Shown: positions 1 through 12,566, counted from the stretch's first letter. The stretch: 64,000 nucleotides of DNA from Triplophysa rosa (GCF_024868665.1 NC_079900.1:3266161-3330160); one strand, 5' to 3'. The notes: generated by a model not told the origin, from the sequence alone. A program made the numbers and translations.

Positions 1-1430
1 AGGTTGTGCGTGTGATGTGCATTGAGTTTGATCAGATATCTCACCACCTCTTTCCTGGTTACCACATCATAAATCATCTTTCTCTGTACACTTCCTTGTA
101 AGTATAGCGGTAATACTGTGGTAAGGGTGAATAAACAAAAACGTGTCATGCTTTTTCTTGTGATTTGAAGGTGAAATATGACACGTCCGTTTCTTGTCAA
201 TTTACCTAGAAATACTGAGGTATGGGATTGTGGTAATCTTTCAGTACCATGGTATATCAGAGTACCGCGGTGTATTTTGGTTAATTGATCTGTTATTCAT
301 TTCTCAAGCGTCGTTTACATGTCACGTGTCTGATTTTGTTATTCTCGTGTCGTTCTGGAACGATGCATTATAAGCAAACCACTTCATTCGCTCTCGTTCT
401 CAAGTTTACAGCTCAGCAGAAGCAACACAGCAGCGTTTTTTGATCTTCTGTCAGACGGGATTGTAAAGTTGCTCCTTGAAGATTTTAAAAACACTCGCGC
501 GCGAGGCCCGGAGTAATAAATGTGATATGTGTAAGTATGTCTGACTGAGTCTGAGATTGCGTCCTGCACGCGTCAGGTGCACGTCTCGTGTGTCTACACA
601 GTATCTTTGCTGTCTGTCAGAAACATGATCCGATGATATTTACACTGAGAAATGAATGAAACAAGATGTCCAAATGAAAGATGTCAGCGGCTTCGGGTAC
701 GCTTTACACACACAGAAAGAAAAGTGTGGCAATGCATTGATGGTAACAGACGGCGATAACAACTTTTTGAGACGTTAAATGCGATCTCACGAATGTCTCC
801 AGCAGAGAGAGACCGAAAAGAAAAACGTGTTTTTTTATCAAAACTTTCTAAGACCAAATTATTCGAGCTCTGCTGATTATTTTATAAATATGTGGTGTTA
901 ATGTATGTCAAAACTTGTTTGATTTCTGTCTGGAATGAAACTTAAATGAAAAATGAAAAATCATCTGAATTATGACTTTTGAGCCATAACTTTTTTTACA
1001 ATGGTGCTTGAAAATAGTCACAATCCTTGATGTTTAAATGAGAGAACCCTTAAAGAGCAGCACGTTTACCATGGTATCATGTCCAGACATAACATGTCTT
1101 TGGATATTTTTATGAATACTGTAGAAGTTTATTTCTTTTTCTGACGCACGCTCACACCGAGAAATGGTTTCACCCAGTGCCGGCCGAAAGCAGATACGAG
1201 CGTCATTGACCTGTACTGAAATAGCTTCAGAAGACGCTCGCGTCCGCCGGGCACATGCTCGTGTACTGTACATTAACTTGCGGTAAAGCATGTGTGTTTG
1301 TGCGTGCTGTGCAGTTTATCAACACATTCCACTGACCCCCAGACCCCCTCAAACAAACACCAACCTACAGTAAACACACCGTCTGCTCAACCCAGACCAC
1401 CAAAATCTGTCAACGTTCAATCGGAAGTTA

Positions 1431-1660
1431 ATTATAAAAGAAAATGAATGTAATCATTCTCGCGTCATTCCAAACCTGCATGACTTTCTTTCTTCTGCAG
1501 GACACAAAAGAAGATATTTAGAAGAACGTTGATAACTGACCTCCATGAACCACTGAGACATTTCTCAAAATATCTTCTTTTGTGTTCCACAGAAAAAAAG
1601 AGTCACATGCAGGTTTTAAACAACACGAGGGTGAATAAATGATGACAGAAATGTCATTTT
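1431..1660. repeat. Truncated palindromic fish MITE (TTAA foldback family)
   Basis: The core resembles the family whose two halves carry 'ttctgtggaacacaaaagaa' and its complement. Here a forward half (gacacaaaagaagatattt near 1,500) faces a complementary half (aaatatcttcttttgtgttc near 1,570), and the copy ends in 'gggtgaataaatgatgacag'. The outer termini are eroded. The same family recurs about ten times in the window. Known: such palindromic elements, similar to Angel-type foldback elements, are common in cyprinids. The family name is my inference. Confidence 0.75.
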
Positions 1661-2611
1661 CTACTAGCACGCTTACGTATTGTATGAATGTTGATGTGGT
1701 GATTGGCTTGATTCATTGATATCAGTGGGTCTGACCCCGGTGTAGAGTTCAGGGTCGTGGTGGGACGCTGGCCTGCTGTTCCGCGTCTCTGGTTGAAGGC
1801 TCATTTCCTAATTACAGTTGAGTCGGGAGGTAATTACAACCTTACATTCAAGTCCTTTCTTTTTTTACTGCCCGCCTAAAATGCAGCAATTTGCGGCGGC
1901 TTGTGCCCCCGCGACGTCGCCCGTGTGGAAATTGTTTGGTCGACAAACCAGCATTTTTCTGATTTTTGGTTATATTCGTAGTAGCGGGAGATAGACGCGC
2001 AATCCTGTGCGTGTGTGTGTACTTATACACGCTGGCATGTGGTTCTTCAGAACGCATCATTGGTGCATCAAGGATTTGGCTTGGCAACGTCTGCGGCCGG
2101 AGTGAGCTACAGGTCGCGCACTGCTTGGTCAGCATGGCTTTGTGTCTCTTTGTAGCCTGAGGGTTGATATAAGATCACGAAAGCGTGCGGCAGCCGCGGC
2201 ACACCTGGAAGCAGTCGTATAGCAGTCGTTGACTTTTTAAGACCGATCGAACATGGCAAGTTGCACGGCACGTAATTACGCCTCGGTTTCTGACCATTCT
2301 GAAGGCCTTTTGTGTCACTCCCTGGCAAACGCAGACACGCATTCTTTCACAAGTGTTGCTTTTTTCTGCCCTGTCGACTGCCTGAAGCCGCCCGCTGTTT
2401 GACTAACCCTGTCTCTCCGTTCTCTCCACCTCCGCCGTGACTTTTAACCTCTTAATCCTGATGTTGTGAAGTATGGGAAAGACGGAGACGTGGCGGTTAA
2501 TTGGTGTAAAAGGGGACTAAAACCAGCAGGACACAACAAAGCTGTTCCTCGGGGAGCTTTCGATGAATTATGGCAAGTGCCAATACAACCCTACATATGA
2601 AACAGAGGTAG

Positions 2612-3085
2612 TTCAGCCAAAAATAAAAATTGTCATCATTTATTCACCCTCGTGTCATTTTAAACCAGTATGAGTTTCACAAAAAGAAAAGAAAGAAAAT
2701 ATTTTGAAGAACGTAGGTTACCGAACGACACTGGACCCCATTGACTTCCATTGTATGAACACAAAACCTTTTCTCAAAATATCTTCTTTTGTGTTCCACA
2801 GAAGAAAGAGTCGCATACAGGTTTTAAAAAAGTGGTAGTCAAAAGTGCCCCAGAACTGTTTGCTGTCCGACATTCTTCAAAATATCTTCTTTTGTGTTCA
2901 ACAGAACAAACAAAAAAAGATCAAGTATTTTTTCCTACTATGGGAGTCAATGGGGGGCAAAATCTGTTTGGTTACAAGCATTCTTCCAAATATCTTTCTC
3001 TGTGTTCATAAGAACAAAGACATTTAAACAGAAGGTGAGTAAACGATGACAGACTTTTCAACATGAGGGTGAATAAATGAAGAGT
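2612..3085. repeat. Composite palindromic MITE cluster
   Basis: Two or more half-copies of the same foldback family are joined. 'atatcttcttttgtgttcc' occurs near 2,780 and a related half near 2,882. Both 'ggtgagtaaacgatgacag' (near 3,033) and a second 'gagggtgaataaatga' end (near 3,065) follow. This implies one copy inserted into, or recombined with, another. Short open frames across it are repeat-derived and not genes. Confidence 0.7.
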
Positions 3086-3689
3086 TTTTATTATTGGATT
3101 TGGGTTTGTTATAAATCGGATGACTGTGTGCGATCTCATGTTGTTTTGTAGTTCTTTCAGTGTTGCATGCAAACCAAACCTAGCAATAGTTTCGTTTTGA
3201 GTTTTTCTTTCTAACAAAACTTTATGAGCATTAATAATAAGATCCGTATACACATTCCTTCCATGAAGCAGGAAAGGTTTAATGTAGTCACAGAGAGAAA
3301 TCCTGAAGTTCAGGGAGGTGGTTTTCAGGACGGCTTTTAAGACGTCGCTGTTTGGCTTGGCAGCGTTGTGTGTGTGTTCGAGTGGTGCGTTGAGCAGAAG
3401 GGCCGGGTTGGGTTTTGTACCGTGAGTGATGTTGTTTGGAGAGAACAGTAGGGAAATACCGTTGGGATGTTATTTTGACACTGTTATTTAGAGGAGAGCT
3501 GCCATCTGCGGCTTTATTCTGTACTCCTTCCGCAGATACAAACTATCATGTGTATCAACGATCCCTCAGAAAAAACAAGATCTTATTGTGTTAGAGATTA
3601 GATAATGGAAGGTTAACTTAAGGTTAAATGACTACAACAACATGCTTTTGTAGTTTTCACTGTTCTCTTTAAATTTGGCACATTTGGAG

Positions 3690-3900
3690 ATGTGGACTTG
3701 AAATGAACAGTTCACATAAGAACCTCATCATTCCAAATGTGTTTGACCTTCTTACTTCCGAGGAACACAAAAGGATAAAGATGTAACAACAGCAGTCCAT
3801 ACAACTCCGAAGACACACAGCTTTGTGTTAGGAACAGACCAGTTTCTTTATAAAGTCGGACAGGTTTGGAATGACATTAGCGGGCGAGGAAATGATGACT
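3690..3900. repeat. Degenerate palindromic MITE fragment
   Basis: Contains 'cttccgaggaacacaaaagg' near 3,757 and ends 'ggtttggaatgacatt...gaaatgatgactga', matching the order of motifs in the better-preserved copies but with many substitutions and no clear termini. Confidence 0.5.
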
Positions 3901-5539
3901 GAATTGTAATTGTTAACCAGACTTTGTATCTAAGGTAGGAAATAACATTTAAAGAGTATTACCTCAATTATTGGCCTGACTGTATTCAGAGAAGCTGAAT
4001 GTGTTTAATGAAGTCTCAGACGGAGGAATATTTGCTTTCCCTCAGGTTTCCTTCCATCTAATATCCTGTGTGAACCTCCAGCACGACACGTTCTCTCACC
4101 TTCCGGTCTGACTTTTCGGTGTCTACACGATCTCCCGTTCTGGGCTTCTTTCTGACATTTATAAGTGCCAGGGAATTAAAATACCAGATAACGCACACAT
4201 AAATGTATTCTGCTCTCCAGGCACAGATGTATGTGGAAAGTGCTTTTAATGCAGACAGTAATCTCAAGGAAACCTCAACAAAGAAAATAAGGGACACGAG
4301 TCCAGCTTGCATGCGTAAATGAATTCTTGTGTGTGAACTTTATTAAAGAACGCTCGCTTTCTGTTGTGCATGGTATAATGTTGCACTAAACCTGATCAAA
4401 CTTAATTGAACAAGTTTTAAAAGTTTTTTAATGCGGAAAAGACGTTTGAATGACATGGAAGTGATGCAGAGGAAGTGATAAATATACAGATTCTTTCCAG
4501 AAACAAAATATGGATTTTTTTTGTTCTGTCATTTAATAAGATATTATTATACTGCAGTGCGTAATGTGGTATACATTACATATTTAATTGGTGTCGTTTT
4601 TCATGAGCAAGACTTCTTTATTACTTGTTATAATTGACTAATAGACTCCGAACGCCATAAGACTTAGAAACATGAAATAAAGTCTGCCAACGCAGAAATA
4701 ATTGCGTTGAATCTGCTTTGCGCCCCGTGTGACTAAACAGATTTGTCTTTGTCACCGCACTACCTTTGAACTCTTGTCGAGCAGACGAAGTGAAACCTGT
4801 TTTTAGTCATTTGTTTGCTGAACCTTTCGAGTGACAGAGCTTGATGTGGGGACACGCTGCTAAAATAAAGCAAACTTCACCAAAATGAGACGCACGGAGA
4901 GAAACAGAAGCCGGCGCCGTGCGTGCGTGCGTGCGGACGCAGTGTTTCTGTCCTGCTGTGGTCAAAGAATTGAAGTCACCACCACCAGTTCACTTCCAAA
5001 GCTTTTCATTTAATCCACAATGATTATATACCATTTGAAAGCATGTGTAGACGGTCGTAAAAATGTAGAACCAAACAGTTGGGGCTTGATGTTGTCAGAA
5101 CTCGCAAATGTTTGTATTCGCGCGTTCTTTACAAAAGCATCAGAACCCTGAAAACAAGCACGCAGGTTTGAGCTATTTAGTTATTGCACAACCTTAAACA
5201 CTCGTTACACACAATCTTTCTTCCCTCTCGGGCTGTTTAACCAATGCACACTTAAACTTTGAATGGGCAAGCAAAGTTTCTGCAAACATTTTCTTAGAAT
5301 CGCCTGCTTGTGTTTAACAAGTCATATTCTTCATTTGTGTATATGTTAAATGAATAAATAAAGACTGTAAAGATGAGCCTAGTGTTTCTACTGTTTCTTC
5401 AGCATCTAATCCAAACTTTGAGCAAGGAATGTTACATAATGTATAATGATACATAATTATTTATATCCAGTTACGATCATACTAAAAAAAAACACAACGA
5501 TTCACCTCTGTCTTTTAAAACTTTGCGTTTCACTCACCA

Positions 5540-5950
5540 GCTCAAGCGCACCGGCCGCGAGTTGGAGAGAAACGCGCCGCAAGACTCCCGAGCGCGTCGC
5601 GTCTCCTTTTCGTTTCTATATCCACAGGCGCGACTTGCTCTCCAAACGATAAACAGTGCGTTTTTCATACACAACATCTGAGTTTATATGTAATGATATT
5701 AAAAAAAGAGTCCCGTTGGAACGCGCACGGTCCCGTTCAAGCGTCCTCGGTGAAACTGTCCGACTCTGCGCGCGTACAGGGCTTTAACTTCACACTGGGA
5801 GGAGCGCCGTGTGCGCGCGTGTCCACCGGTGGCGCACTGAAGAGCACGCGCGTATGACGCTCGCGGCGGACGCTGCCAGTGGTATTTTTTTCTTCAGTTG
5901 CATTTGAACTCGCCGGACCGGTATGTGCGCACACAAACGCGCGCGCGCGC
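5540..5950. promoter_or_regulatory. CpG-rich patch, possible CpG island or promoter
   Basis: A sharp rise in CpG density against AT-rich flanks, with many cgcg and gcgc words, ending in a (GC)n run near 5,937-5,950. There is no recognisable coding exon and no clear TATA box. Vertebrate CpG islands often mark promoters, so this could be the start of an upstream gene or a non-coding transcript. A CpG-rich MITE is the main alternative, although I see no terminal inverted repeats. Confidence 0.35.
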
Positions 5951-6015
5951 TGACATTGTGCTTTTGCATAGGCTACCCCTTATTTACATCATTACCGCTT
6001 CGTGCTTGCTAAAAA

Positions 6016-6090
6016 TGGTAACACTTTTCAGTAAGGTCTTATTCATTACTGTTAGTTAACATGAGCTAACAATATAGGCATATTTTTACA
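6016..6090. repeat. Fragment of a 'gtaacact...gttagttaacatga' fish repeat
   Basis: The string 'ggtaacacttttcagtaagg' followed by 'actgttagttaacatgagct' resembles the terminus of a dispersed teleost DNA element with a 'gtaacact' terminal inverted repeat. Only one end is visible. Confidence 0.45.
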
Positions 6091-7495
6091 TCATTTATAT
6101 AGGCATATAGGCTTGTTGAGTTGTTGCAGCCATCATGTTCCCAAAGCCACAATGTATTTCAGCAGATGTATTGAAATCAGTCTCGAGACCAAAATGGGAT
6201 TTTCATTCTGGGGTCTTAACTCGTGAGTCTTGATGGTCCAGTAACTGAACTATAAACCAACAGCTGCAGTGTGTTTGCAAACAGTTTGCAGTTTTTACAG
6301 AGTTACTGTGTTCAGGCTGTTCCTCATTTGGTGTAATAGCGATCAGACCCTTTTCGGTGTCGTTTAGAGACCTCTGCTCATGAATCATCTTTAAGCTGTG
6401 AAGCACTGCAAAAAAGTCACTGAAAATATTTACAGGGCTGTAAAACAAAACACATCTACTTTTCTGAATTTGCATGAGATCTCAGTGTTTGTTTTCAGGG
6501 AGTATAGATTTTTTCTATTCTGTAAGATTTGTGCATCTGGGATCAGTATTAGTACTGCAATGATAAAGCGAGCAAAGGATCTTGATTCTGATGTTCCAGG
6601 CCATTCATACAGTATATAAACGTTTTTACATATACAGTATATACACTTATTTATGCATCTTGATTATTTTATACAATTTGATTGCAAAGGCTGTTTTACC
6701 CCAAATTGTGTAAATGTAATGGATTTTTAAATAAAAAAAGTCAAATTATTTATTATTTTATTATTCATTTATTTTTTCTCAAGTTGCATTTTCTTGTGCA
6801 TATGATACTACTGCATCAAACAACTACTATATAACATTGTATAATACACTTTAAAAAAGCATGCCGAGTACAAAATATATGAACTGTGGAGAATGCAAAC
6901 CCCAGTCTTCTCTCTCTCTCTCCGTCTGTCTGACCTGTGTGATGATGGATCATTCACACAGTGTAAAGGATGTTTACGTCTGCGGTTCTCAGATAAAAGC
7001 TCTCTGTATGTACAAATTGTAAGTGATTGGTTTGTAGATGCAGTAAATCTTTAGTGAAGTTTATTAAAGATCAGTGAGAGTTTAGACTGTGCAGACAGAC
7101 TGTTGATAGTAGGAAGGGATTCGGTGTGTGACACGTGTCGCTGTCACAGACGCTTCGAAGAACACTTTTGTGTATCACCGCTGCGTAAGTGTGTGCTTGT
7201 GAGTGTGTGTCTGTGTTTCCAAACACTGATCTGTCACGATCATCACTTCACACATTCAGTGCTAAAATAAACACGTCACGTTTTCCCCAAAGAGTCACAA
7301 ATCAACCTTACCTACTGTTTCTACTTCAGACTCTTTCTTTTCTTACAGTACATGCTTTACATCATTGTATTACTTCCTTATTGTTTAATTATTGATTTAA
7401 TTACTCATACAACATGTTCAGTTGCTTAACTTGCTTGCTTGCTTACTCACATGTCTGTAGTCATGTCTTTATGTGTGTAATTAATTTTCTATTAA

Positions 7496-7620
7496 AGGGA
7501 TAGTTTAGCCAAAAATAAAACATTCTGCCATCAATTATTTTAAACCTGTATATGAATCGTTCTACAGTGGAACACAAAAGAAGATATTTTGAGAAATGTC
7601 TCAGTGGTTTTGTGGTTTTT
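7496..7620. repeat. 5' half of a TTAA palindromic MITE
   Basis: Starts at a TTAA followed by 'agggatagtttagccaaaaa', the usual left terminus of the foldback family, then 'ggaacacaaaagaagatatt' near 7,568. The right half is missing; the copy is cut off shortly before a TTTC microsatellite. Confidence 0.7.
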
Positions 7621-7650
7621 CAATTGGGTTCAGTGTTGTTTGGTTATAGT

Positions 7651-7661
7651 GTTGTTAGAGT

Positions 7662-7729
<68 letters not shown>

Positions 7730-7730
7730 T
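7651..7730. repeat. (TTTC)n microsatellite
   Basis: About twenty uninterrupted TTTC units. It lies about 30 bases beyond the point where the preceding MITE loses similarity, so slippage may have replaced the missing half. The open frame across it is an artefact. Confidence 0.97.
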
Positions 7731-8586
7731 CCCACTCTCTTTAAATTTGTCTTCAGGTTTATTGGTTACTGAAGTGAAAGAGCAGAAATACATTAGGCCT
7801 TACAGCCATTGGCGGCCTCTACTTTATAGCGCCAAATGTGGTTGGCTTACAACAGCGTACTGTAAAAACCAGGTGTTCATTTCCAGATGTCAAACTATCT
7901 CTCTCTCACACACACCCACTCGCACACATCTAGTGCGTTCGTATTTATAGAAGTGATTCTGATGATGCAGTTTCCACCTGTTTGTCTCACCTCATGCAGT
8001 ATGATGATGCAGTCTGTTTCTCTCATGCACTTCTGTTGTGCTTCAGAAAAGCATGTAAGGTGCTCATGTTTAATAAATAACTAGTCATAGATGCCCATAG
8101 ACCCTGACCGCGTAACCAGACCCCAGCCTCCGGCGGATTTGGCCTGACACATGTCAAACGTCCCACAGCCATTATAGACACAGACTGTAAGACTTTTAAA
8201 CAGACAGTTATGTTGTAGATTTAGTGTGCAAGAGATGAACATGTGGAGGGGAAAGTGTGAAAGAATAAGAAGGAATTTTGGGGAGAGACTGGAAATCGCA
8301 CATGCTGTTTTTACCTTCACATTTCTTTTGGACTTGAGGATTTGAGTCTTCTCTCTGTCACGTATAGGGGGCGACGGTGAGCACTCCACCCCCTAGTTTC
8401 AAATTTGTCAGACGCAGACACACAGTACATTCAGCATTAACTGCAGGATCTGTTTACGCTTGATGGTGTGAACATCTATCTCATGAGATCTGGTTGCAAG
8501 CAGTCAGATGGGTCAGACTGATGCGAACACGTGTAATGACATTTTGAAAGCTGGGTCTCTGGTGTCATCACAATCGTTATTTACTA

Positions 8587-8700
8587 TTTAAAGTGATAGT
8601 TCACCCCAAAAATGAACATTCTGTCATCATTTACTCACCATTGGGTTGTATACATTTCTTTGTTCTGTTAAACCCAAAGGAAGATACACCATGCACTGTG
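8587..8700. repeat. 5' half of a TTAA palindromic MITE
   Basis: TTAA followed by 'agtgatagttcaccccaaaa' and 'ttctgtcatcatttactcac' gives the left terminus of the foldback family. The right half is replaced by a retroelement tail. Confidence 0.7.
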
Positions 8701-8805
8701 CTGTGTTTTACCTTTTTTCAGTTTTTCTTATTTTCTCCTGTAGAGCGGCTTTGGAACAATGCACATTGTGAAAAGCGCTATATAAATAAAATTGAATTAA
8801 ACCTT
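8701..8805 (+). repeat. LINE/SINE 3' tail
   Basis: Ends in 'gaaaagcgctatataaataa' followed by 'aattgaatt', a 3' end shared by many fish retroelements. No 5' part is recognisable. A similar short motif occurs at about 52,691. Confidence 0.55.
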
Positions 8806-9183
8806 GCTGGATTCAGGATGGTATCAGTGAGCAGAAATGTGTAGAGCCGGTCCAAGAGGAGTGCTGTGACACTTTGACACATGGCATGTTTGTCTAGGGC
8901 TAGCGCACCTGTAAAATGCTGTCTGGGCAGGCATCTCGCAGGGATTTGAAGCGGAGCGTCTGTCCGTCTCTCACAGTGCTGGACTGTTGAGAGGTGTGTG
9001 TGGAATGACACGTCTGATGTTTGTGGTTTGTCGAGGTATGATCTCAGCGGTTCGCAGAAATTATCGCTATGTGCATCCACAAGAGAGCACGTCTAACTAA
9101 TGTCAGTTTTAAGTAACAATGGCATCAATATCGAAAGAGCCGGGTTAACGGATGACCAAACAGTTCCCACATTGGCGGCTACC

Positions 9184-9353
9184 TTTTAAGGGGCGATTCA
9201 CATTTCGAGTCTAAAACTCGCCGCTTTCTCTCTTCAAATGACACGCGGTGTGCGGCGCCGACGCGCCAGGAAAAATGGGCGCACCGCATGCGCGTAGCGA
9301 CCGCGTCGCTCCCTATTTGCTATTTACGCGAAATGTGAATCAGGCCTTAGTCA
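9184..9353 (+). repeat. CpG-rich MITE, copy A
   Basis: Left end 'gcgattcacatttcgagtct' and right end 'gcgaaatgtgaatcaggcct' form a terminal inverted repeat around 'attcacatttcg'. The interior is very CpG-rich. A second copy in the opposite orientation lies at 9,522-9,761; both share the 'cgagtctaaaac' and 'tttctctcttcaaa' stretches. Confidence 0.7.
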
Positions 9354-9521
9354 GCATCCAACTAAAATATGTGACCGTTTTGGAACGCTCTGGATAGACA
9401 GCAACTTTATGCATCAAACAAATAGCACATGAGAGATTTATTAATTATTAATTACAGATCATGTGACAATGCATCATGGGATTGAATTCTCCATACATGT
9501 GACTCTTACTGAGTCTTGGGC

Positions 9522-9761
9522 CCAATTCACAATTCGCGTCTTTTCCGCGCGCATATTCGTTAGTTTAAATGTAGAAGCGCGGCAGGTGCGCGCAAATAGG
9601 GGAGACACATTTTTCTAGGCATGTCGGCGCCGCATCGAGATGGAAATAGTTTAACTTTTCGGAGTGCCGCGCGCGCACCACGGGTCGTTTGAAGAGAGAA
9701 AGAGGCGCGGCTCGCGTTTTCCGCACGGTTTTAGACTCGAAATGTGAATCTGGCCTTAAAG
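9522..9761 (-). repeat. CpG-rich MITE, copy B, inverted relative to copy A
   Basis: Ends 'ttttagactcgaaatgtgaa', the reverse complement of copy A's left end. The interior carries 'gtttgaagagagaaagaggc', the complement of copy A's 'tttctctcttcaaa' region. The outer left end is 'ccaattcacaattcgcgtc'. The pair could fold into a long imperfect hairpin. Confidence 0.7.
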
Positions 9762-9927
9762 CTGCAGTACGCATTTTTTTGCTTGAAAATAAACATAAAT
9801 CATATATTAAGCAAAGTACTACGCTTACAACAGTAAGCATATTTATAATTTATCACTTGAGCTGTCAGGTACGATTTCGCGGGAAATGTCAGTTTTAACC
9901 AATGAATTGGATAGAAAAAGGGTTGAA

Positions 9928-9928
9928 G

Positions 9929-9969
<41 letters not shown>
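9928..9969 (+). repeat. (GT)n microsatellite
   Basis: About twenty GT units followed by 'gcgcgtgcatgcatgcatgc'. Small open frames on both strands come from the repeat. Confidence 0.97.
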
Positions 9970-9973
<4 letters not shown>

Positions 9974-10589
9974 TGCATGCATGCATGCATGTGTGTTTCT
10001 TACTGTGTAGACCTCCATGGCAGACAGCTGAGATGATGTTCAGCGACCTCATAACACACACAGATCGCACATGTGGTGACCTTATCATGCACCCTTCCAC
10101 ACAAACATGCTGGAACAATATCACACATAACACAGATAGACACAGATGCTGCGAGCTGATAGAGATAAAGACACCGAGGCATTATGGGTAATGGAGACCT
10201 TGTTCGGTCGGTTTGCTCAGGCTGCGATTTATTTATTTCCAAAGCTTTTGCCAGCTATTTTATAATGCCAGCCGTGTCTGTTAAATGTGAATACAACGCT
10301 GGCAATTCAGAGCCCAGAAAACAAACAACAAAAAACTACAAAGGCACATGTGCTGGGGCAGATTGCTGAAGCTGGATTTTTAGTTGTGTGCATGTTTGTT
10401 CAAATGTGAATACACAATAGTTTAGTGAATTATGTTGAAAGTTTGGTGTACGGCACAGAATTGCAAAGAAATTAGATGGCCAGTTTTCAATTGTTCCAAA
10501 CTGTAAAATGCAAAAGCAAAAAAAGTTGTGCATGGATGAAACCGAATGTTTGTTGACCAGTGTCCTGTGATGCTTAAAGCCACAATATC

Positions 10590-10716
10590 GTATTATATTG
10601 TATTGTCATTGTGTTAAATGTCTGTACTAGAAGCTTCCAACACCAAAGAAAATTCCTTGTGTGTGCAAGCACACTTGGCAATAAAGCTCTTCTGATTCTG
10701 ATTCTGATTCTGAATA
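10590..10716 (+). repeat. LINE 3' tail with (GATTCT)n
   Basis: 'acttggcaataaagctcttc' followed by tandem 'tgattc' units is a typical 3' end of teleost LINEs. It sits just inside the left end of the TTAA element, so it inserted later. Confidence 0.6.
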
Positions 10717-10961
10717 TGGAAGAATTTTGTTATGAAATATCCAAAAATCACTTGCACAGTGTGATATATTTCATGCAGTTGTGTACTTACATTATCCCAA
10801 ATGTTCCCAAGAATGTGCAAATCCAGAGAAATTCCTATTTAAAATAATGGCCCGTCCCTTGTCTCCCTTGTATTTGTCGCATATCAGTGACTTAATATCC
10901 GCTGCTCCGCACTACCCTCAGTTTCCGCTTGTAGAAACTACGTCAACACACAAATGCGGAA

Positions 10962-11222
10962 GTGGTTATACAGCATCTGGGACGCAGCATCTGTTGTTCT
11001 GTTATTATGGATCACGATTACTCTTTGGCGAGTAAAGGAAACCCAAAAAAGTGTAAACGTAGGCCAAATGAGGCAAGCAGGCTTATGGACAAACGAAGAA
11101 ATAAAACAAGGATTAATATCCTTTTTAATATTAATAAAAGAGTTTTCTAAATGGAGAGAGCTTTGCGACCAACTTGGACTCGACACAGACTCCGCTCTCG
11201 CATGTGTTTTAATAGACAGGTA
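10962..11222 (+). pseudogene. Broken transposon-derived ORF with 'KWREL' motif
   Basis: One frame (10,962-11,150) reads KKCKRRPNEASRLMDKRRNK followed by TRINI. A neighbouring frame (up to 11,220) continues KWRELCDQLGLDTDSALACV, ending at a 'gtaagc' donor-like sequence. Teleost dispersed elements commonly encode a similar basic stretch followed by W-R-E-L and a short hydrophobic segment. Here the two parts are in different frames, so the copy is frameshifted and dead. The function of the domain is unknown to me; a DNA-binding role is a guess. Confidence 0.5.
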
Positions 11223-11706
11223 AGCACAATTTTTTTATTGTACACGAAATACTCATGCACAGATTATTTGAATAGTTATGAATGCAGTTACCCTATGAAA
11301 TACAGTATACGTCGCACAAAAATATGTAGCCAATAACGTTACTTGTAAATACTGTGGGTTCGTTCCAATTTACTTTTTAAATGACGACTGTATGACTGTT
11401 TGAAACAGGTAAAACTGTGTAGCATTACGCTACCAAATCAATTGACAAAGTCCAATATCAGTCGCGGGCTAACGTAGAATTACATTCCACGTTACTTGCA
11501 AGCTAATTCATTACGATGACATAAAATAGAATTAATACATTACCTCGTCCGTGAACAAGATGGGCGATCTCCATACGCCTCTGGATGGTGAAAACGACAG
11601 GTCCCATAATTGCACTCTCCTACATAACGTCATTTAGCTTCGCCTTTTGTTGTTGTTTCGAAAGTGCGCCATCTAGCGGTCCAAATATTCCATATTGTGG
11701 CTTTAA

Positions 11707-12144
11707 AGGGACACTTCACCCAAAAATGAAAATTCTGTCAATGTTTACTCACCTTTCAAGTTGTTCCGAATCTGTATAAATGTATTTGTTCTGATGAACA
11801 CAGAGAAAGATGTTTGGAAGAATGCTTGTGACCAAACAGATCTTGCCCCCCATTGACTCTCATAGTTGGAAAAATTACGTTATCTTTTTTTGTGCTGTTG
11901 AACACAAAAGACATTTTGAAGAATGTCGGATAGCAAACAGTTCTGGAGCACTTTTGACTACCATTGTATTTTGTATTTTTTCCTACTATGGTAGTCAATG
12001 GGGGAGCAAAATCTGTCTGGTTATAAGCATTCTTCCAAATATCTTTCTCTGTGTTCATCAGAACAAAGAAATGTATGCAGATTTGGAACAACTTGAGGGT
12101 AAGTAAATGATGACAGAAGTTTCATTTTTGGATGAAGTGTCCCT
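11707..12144. mobile_element. Complete TTAA palindromic MITE (438 bp)
   Basis: Left end 'agggacacttcacccaaaaa' and right end 'tttttggatgaagtgtccct' are inverted repeats flanked by TTAA at 11,703-11,706 and 12,145-12,148. The whole element is nearly palindromic: 'agatcttgccccccattgac' near 11,840 faces 'gtcaatgggggagcaaaatc' near 11,993. The left TTAA is also the right TTAA of the preceding element. Confidence 0.9.
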
Positions 12145-12566
12145 TTAAGGCAATATGTGTCTGTAAGGTTGTTGCCAGATGGGCCAGCTCAAACCATCAT
12201 AACTCATCAAAACTAAATCCCACGTCTGTCTGTACACACTGATATTGATTTGGTATCTAAGATCTTTGGTGTTTTAATGTACTTTAGAAATAAAAGTGCC
12301 TCTAAAATGATGTACAATCTACTTTAAAAATGACAGATTGATTGAAGTAGCTTCTGATAAAGGAGTCTTTGATTTGTGACCATAACTTGACAATGATCAG
12401 AATCAATATGATCTTTGCTTCTTTCTATCACTTCAGCTCTTCATCTGTTTCGATGTGTTTCTGTTATGTTTTCGTCGTGTCATTCAGTAAATGCAGTGAA
12501 CTTTAGAATCCACACGGAACTTTTTAAGACTTTATTATGGTTTGGCGTGTTGGTGTGCTCTCTTAA

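Larger units (their letters stand above)
10578..11702 (+). mobile_element. TTAA-flanked DNA transposon remnant (1,125 bp)
   Basis: The left terminus 'agccacaatat' and right terminus 'atattgtggct' are perfect 11-bp inverted repeats. TTAA lies on both outer sides (10,574-10,577 and 11,703-11,706), consistent with a 4-bp target duplication as in TTAA-targeting superfamilies (Kolobok, piggyBac). The interior carries a nested LINE tail and a broken open frame. The superfamily is not proven. Confidence 0.75.

Noticed and set aside
7552..7950. 132-codon open frame with Phe-Leu-Ser repeats
   Set aside because: Spans a truncated MITE and a (TTTC)n microsatellite.
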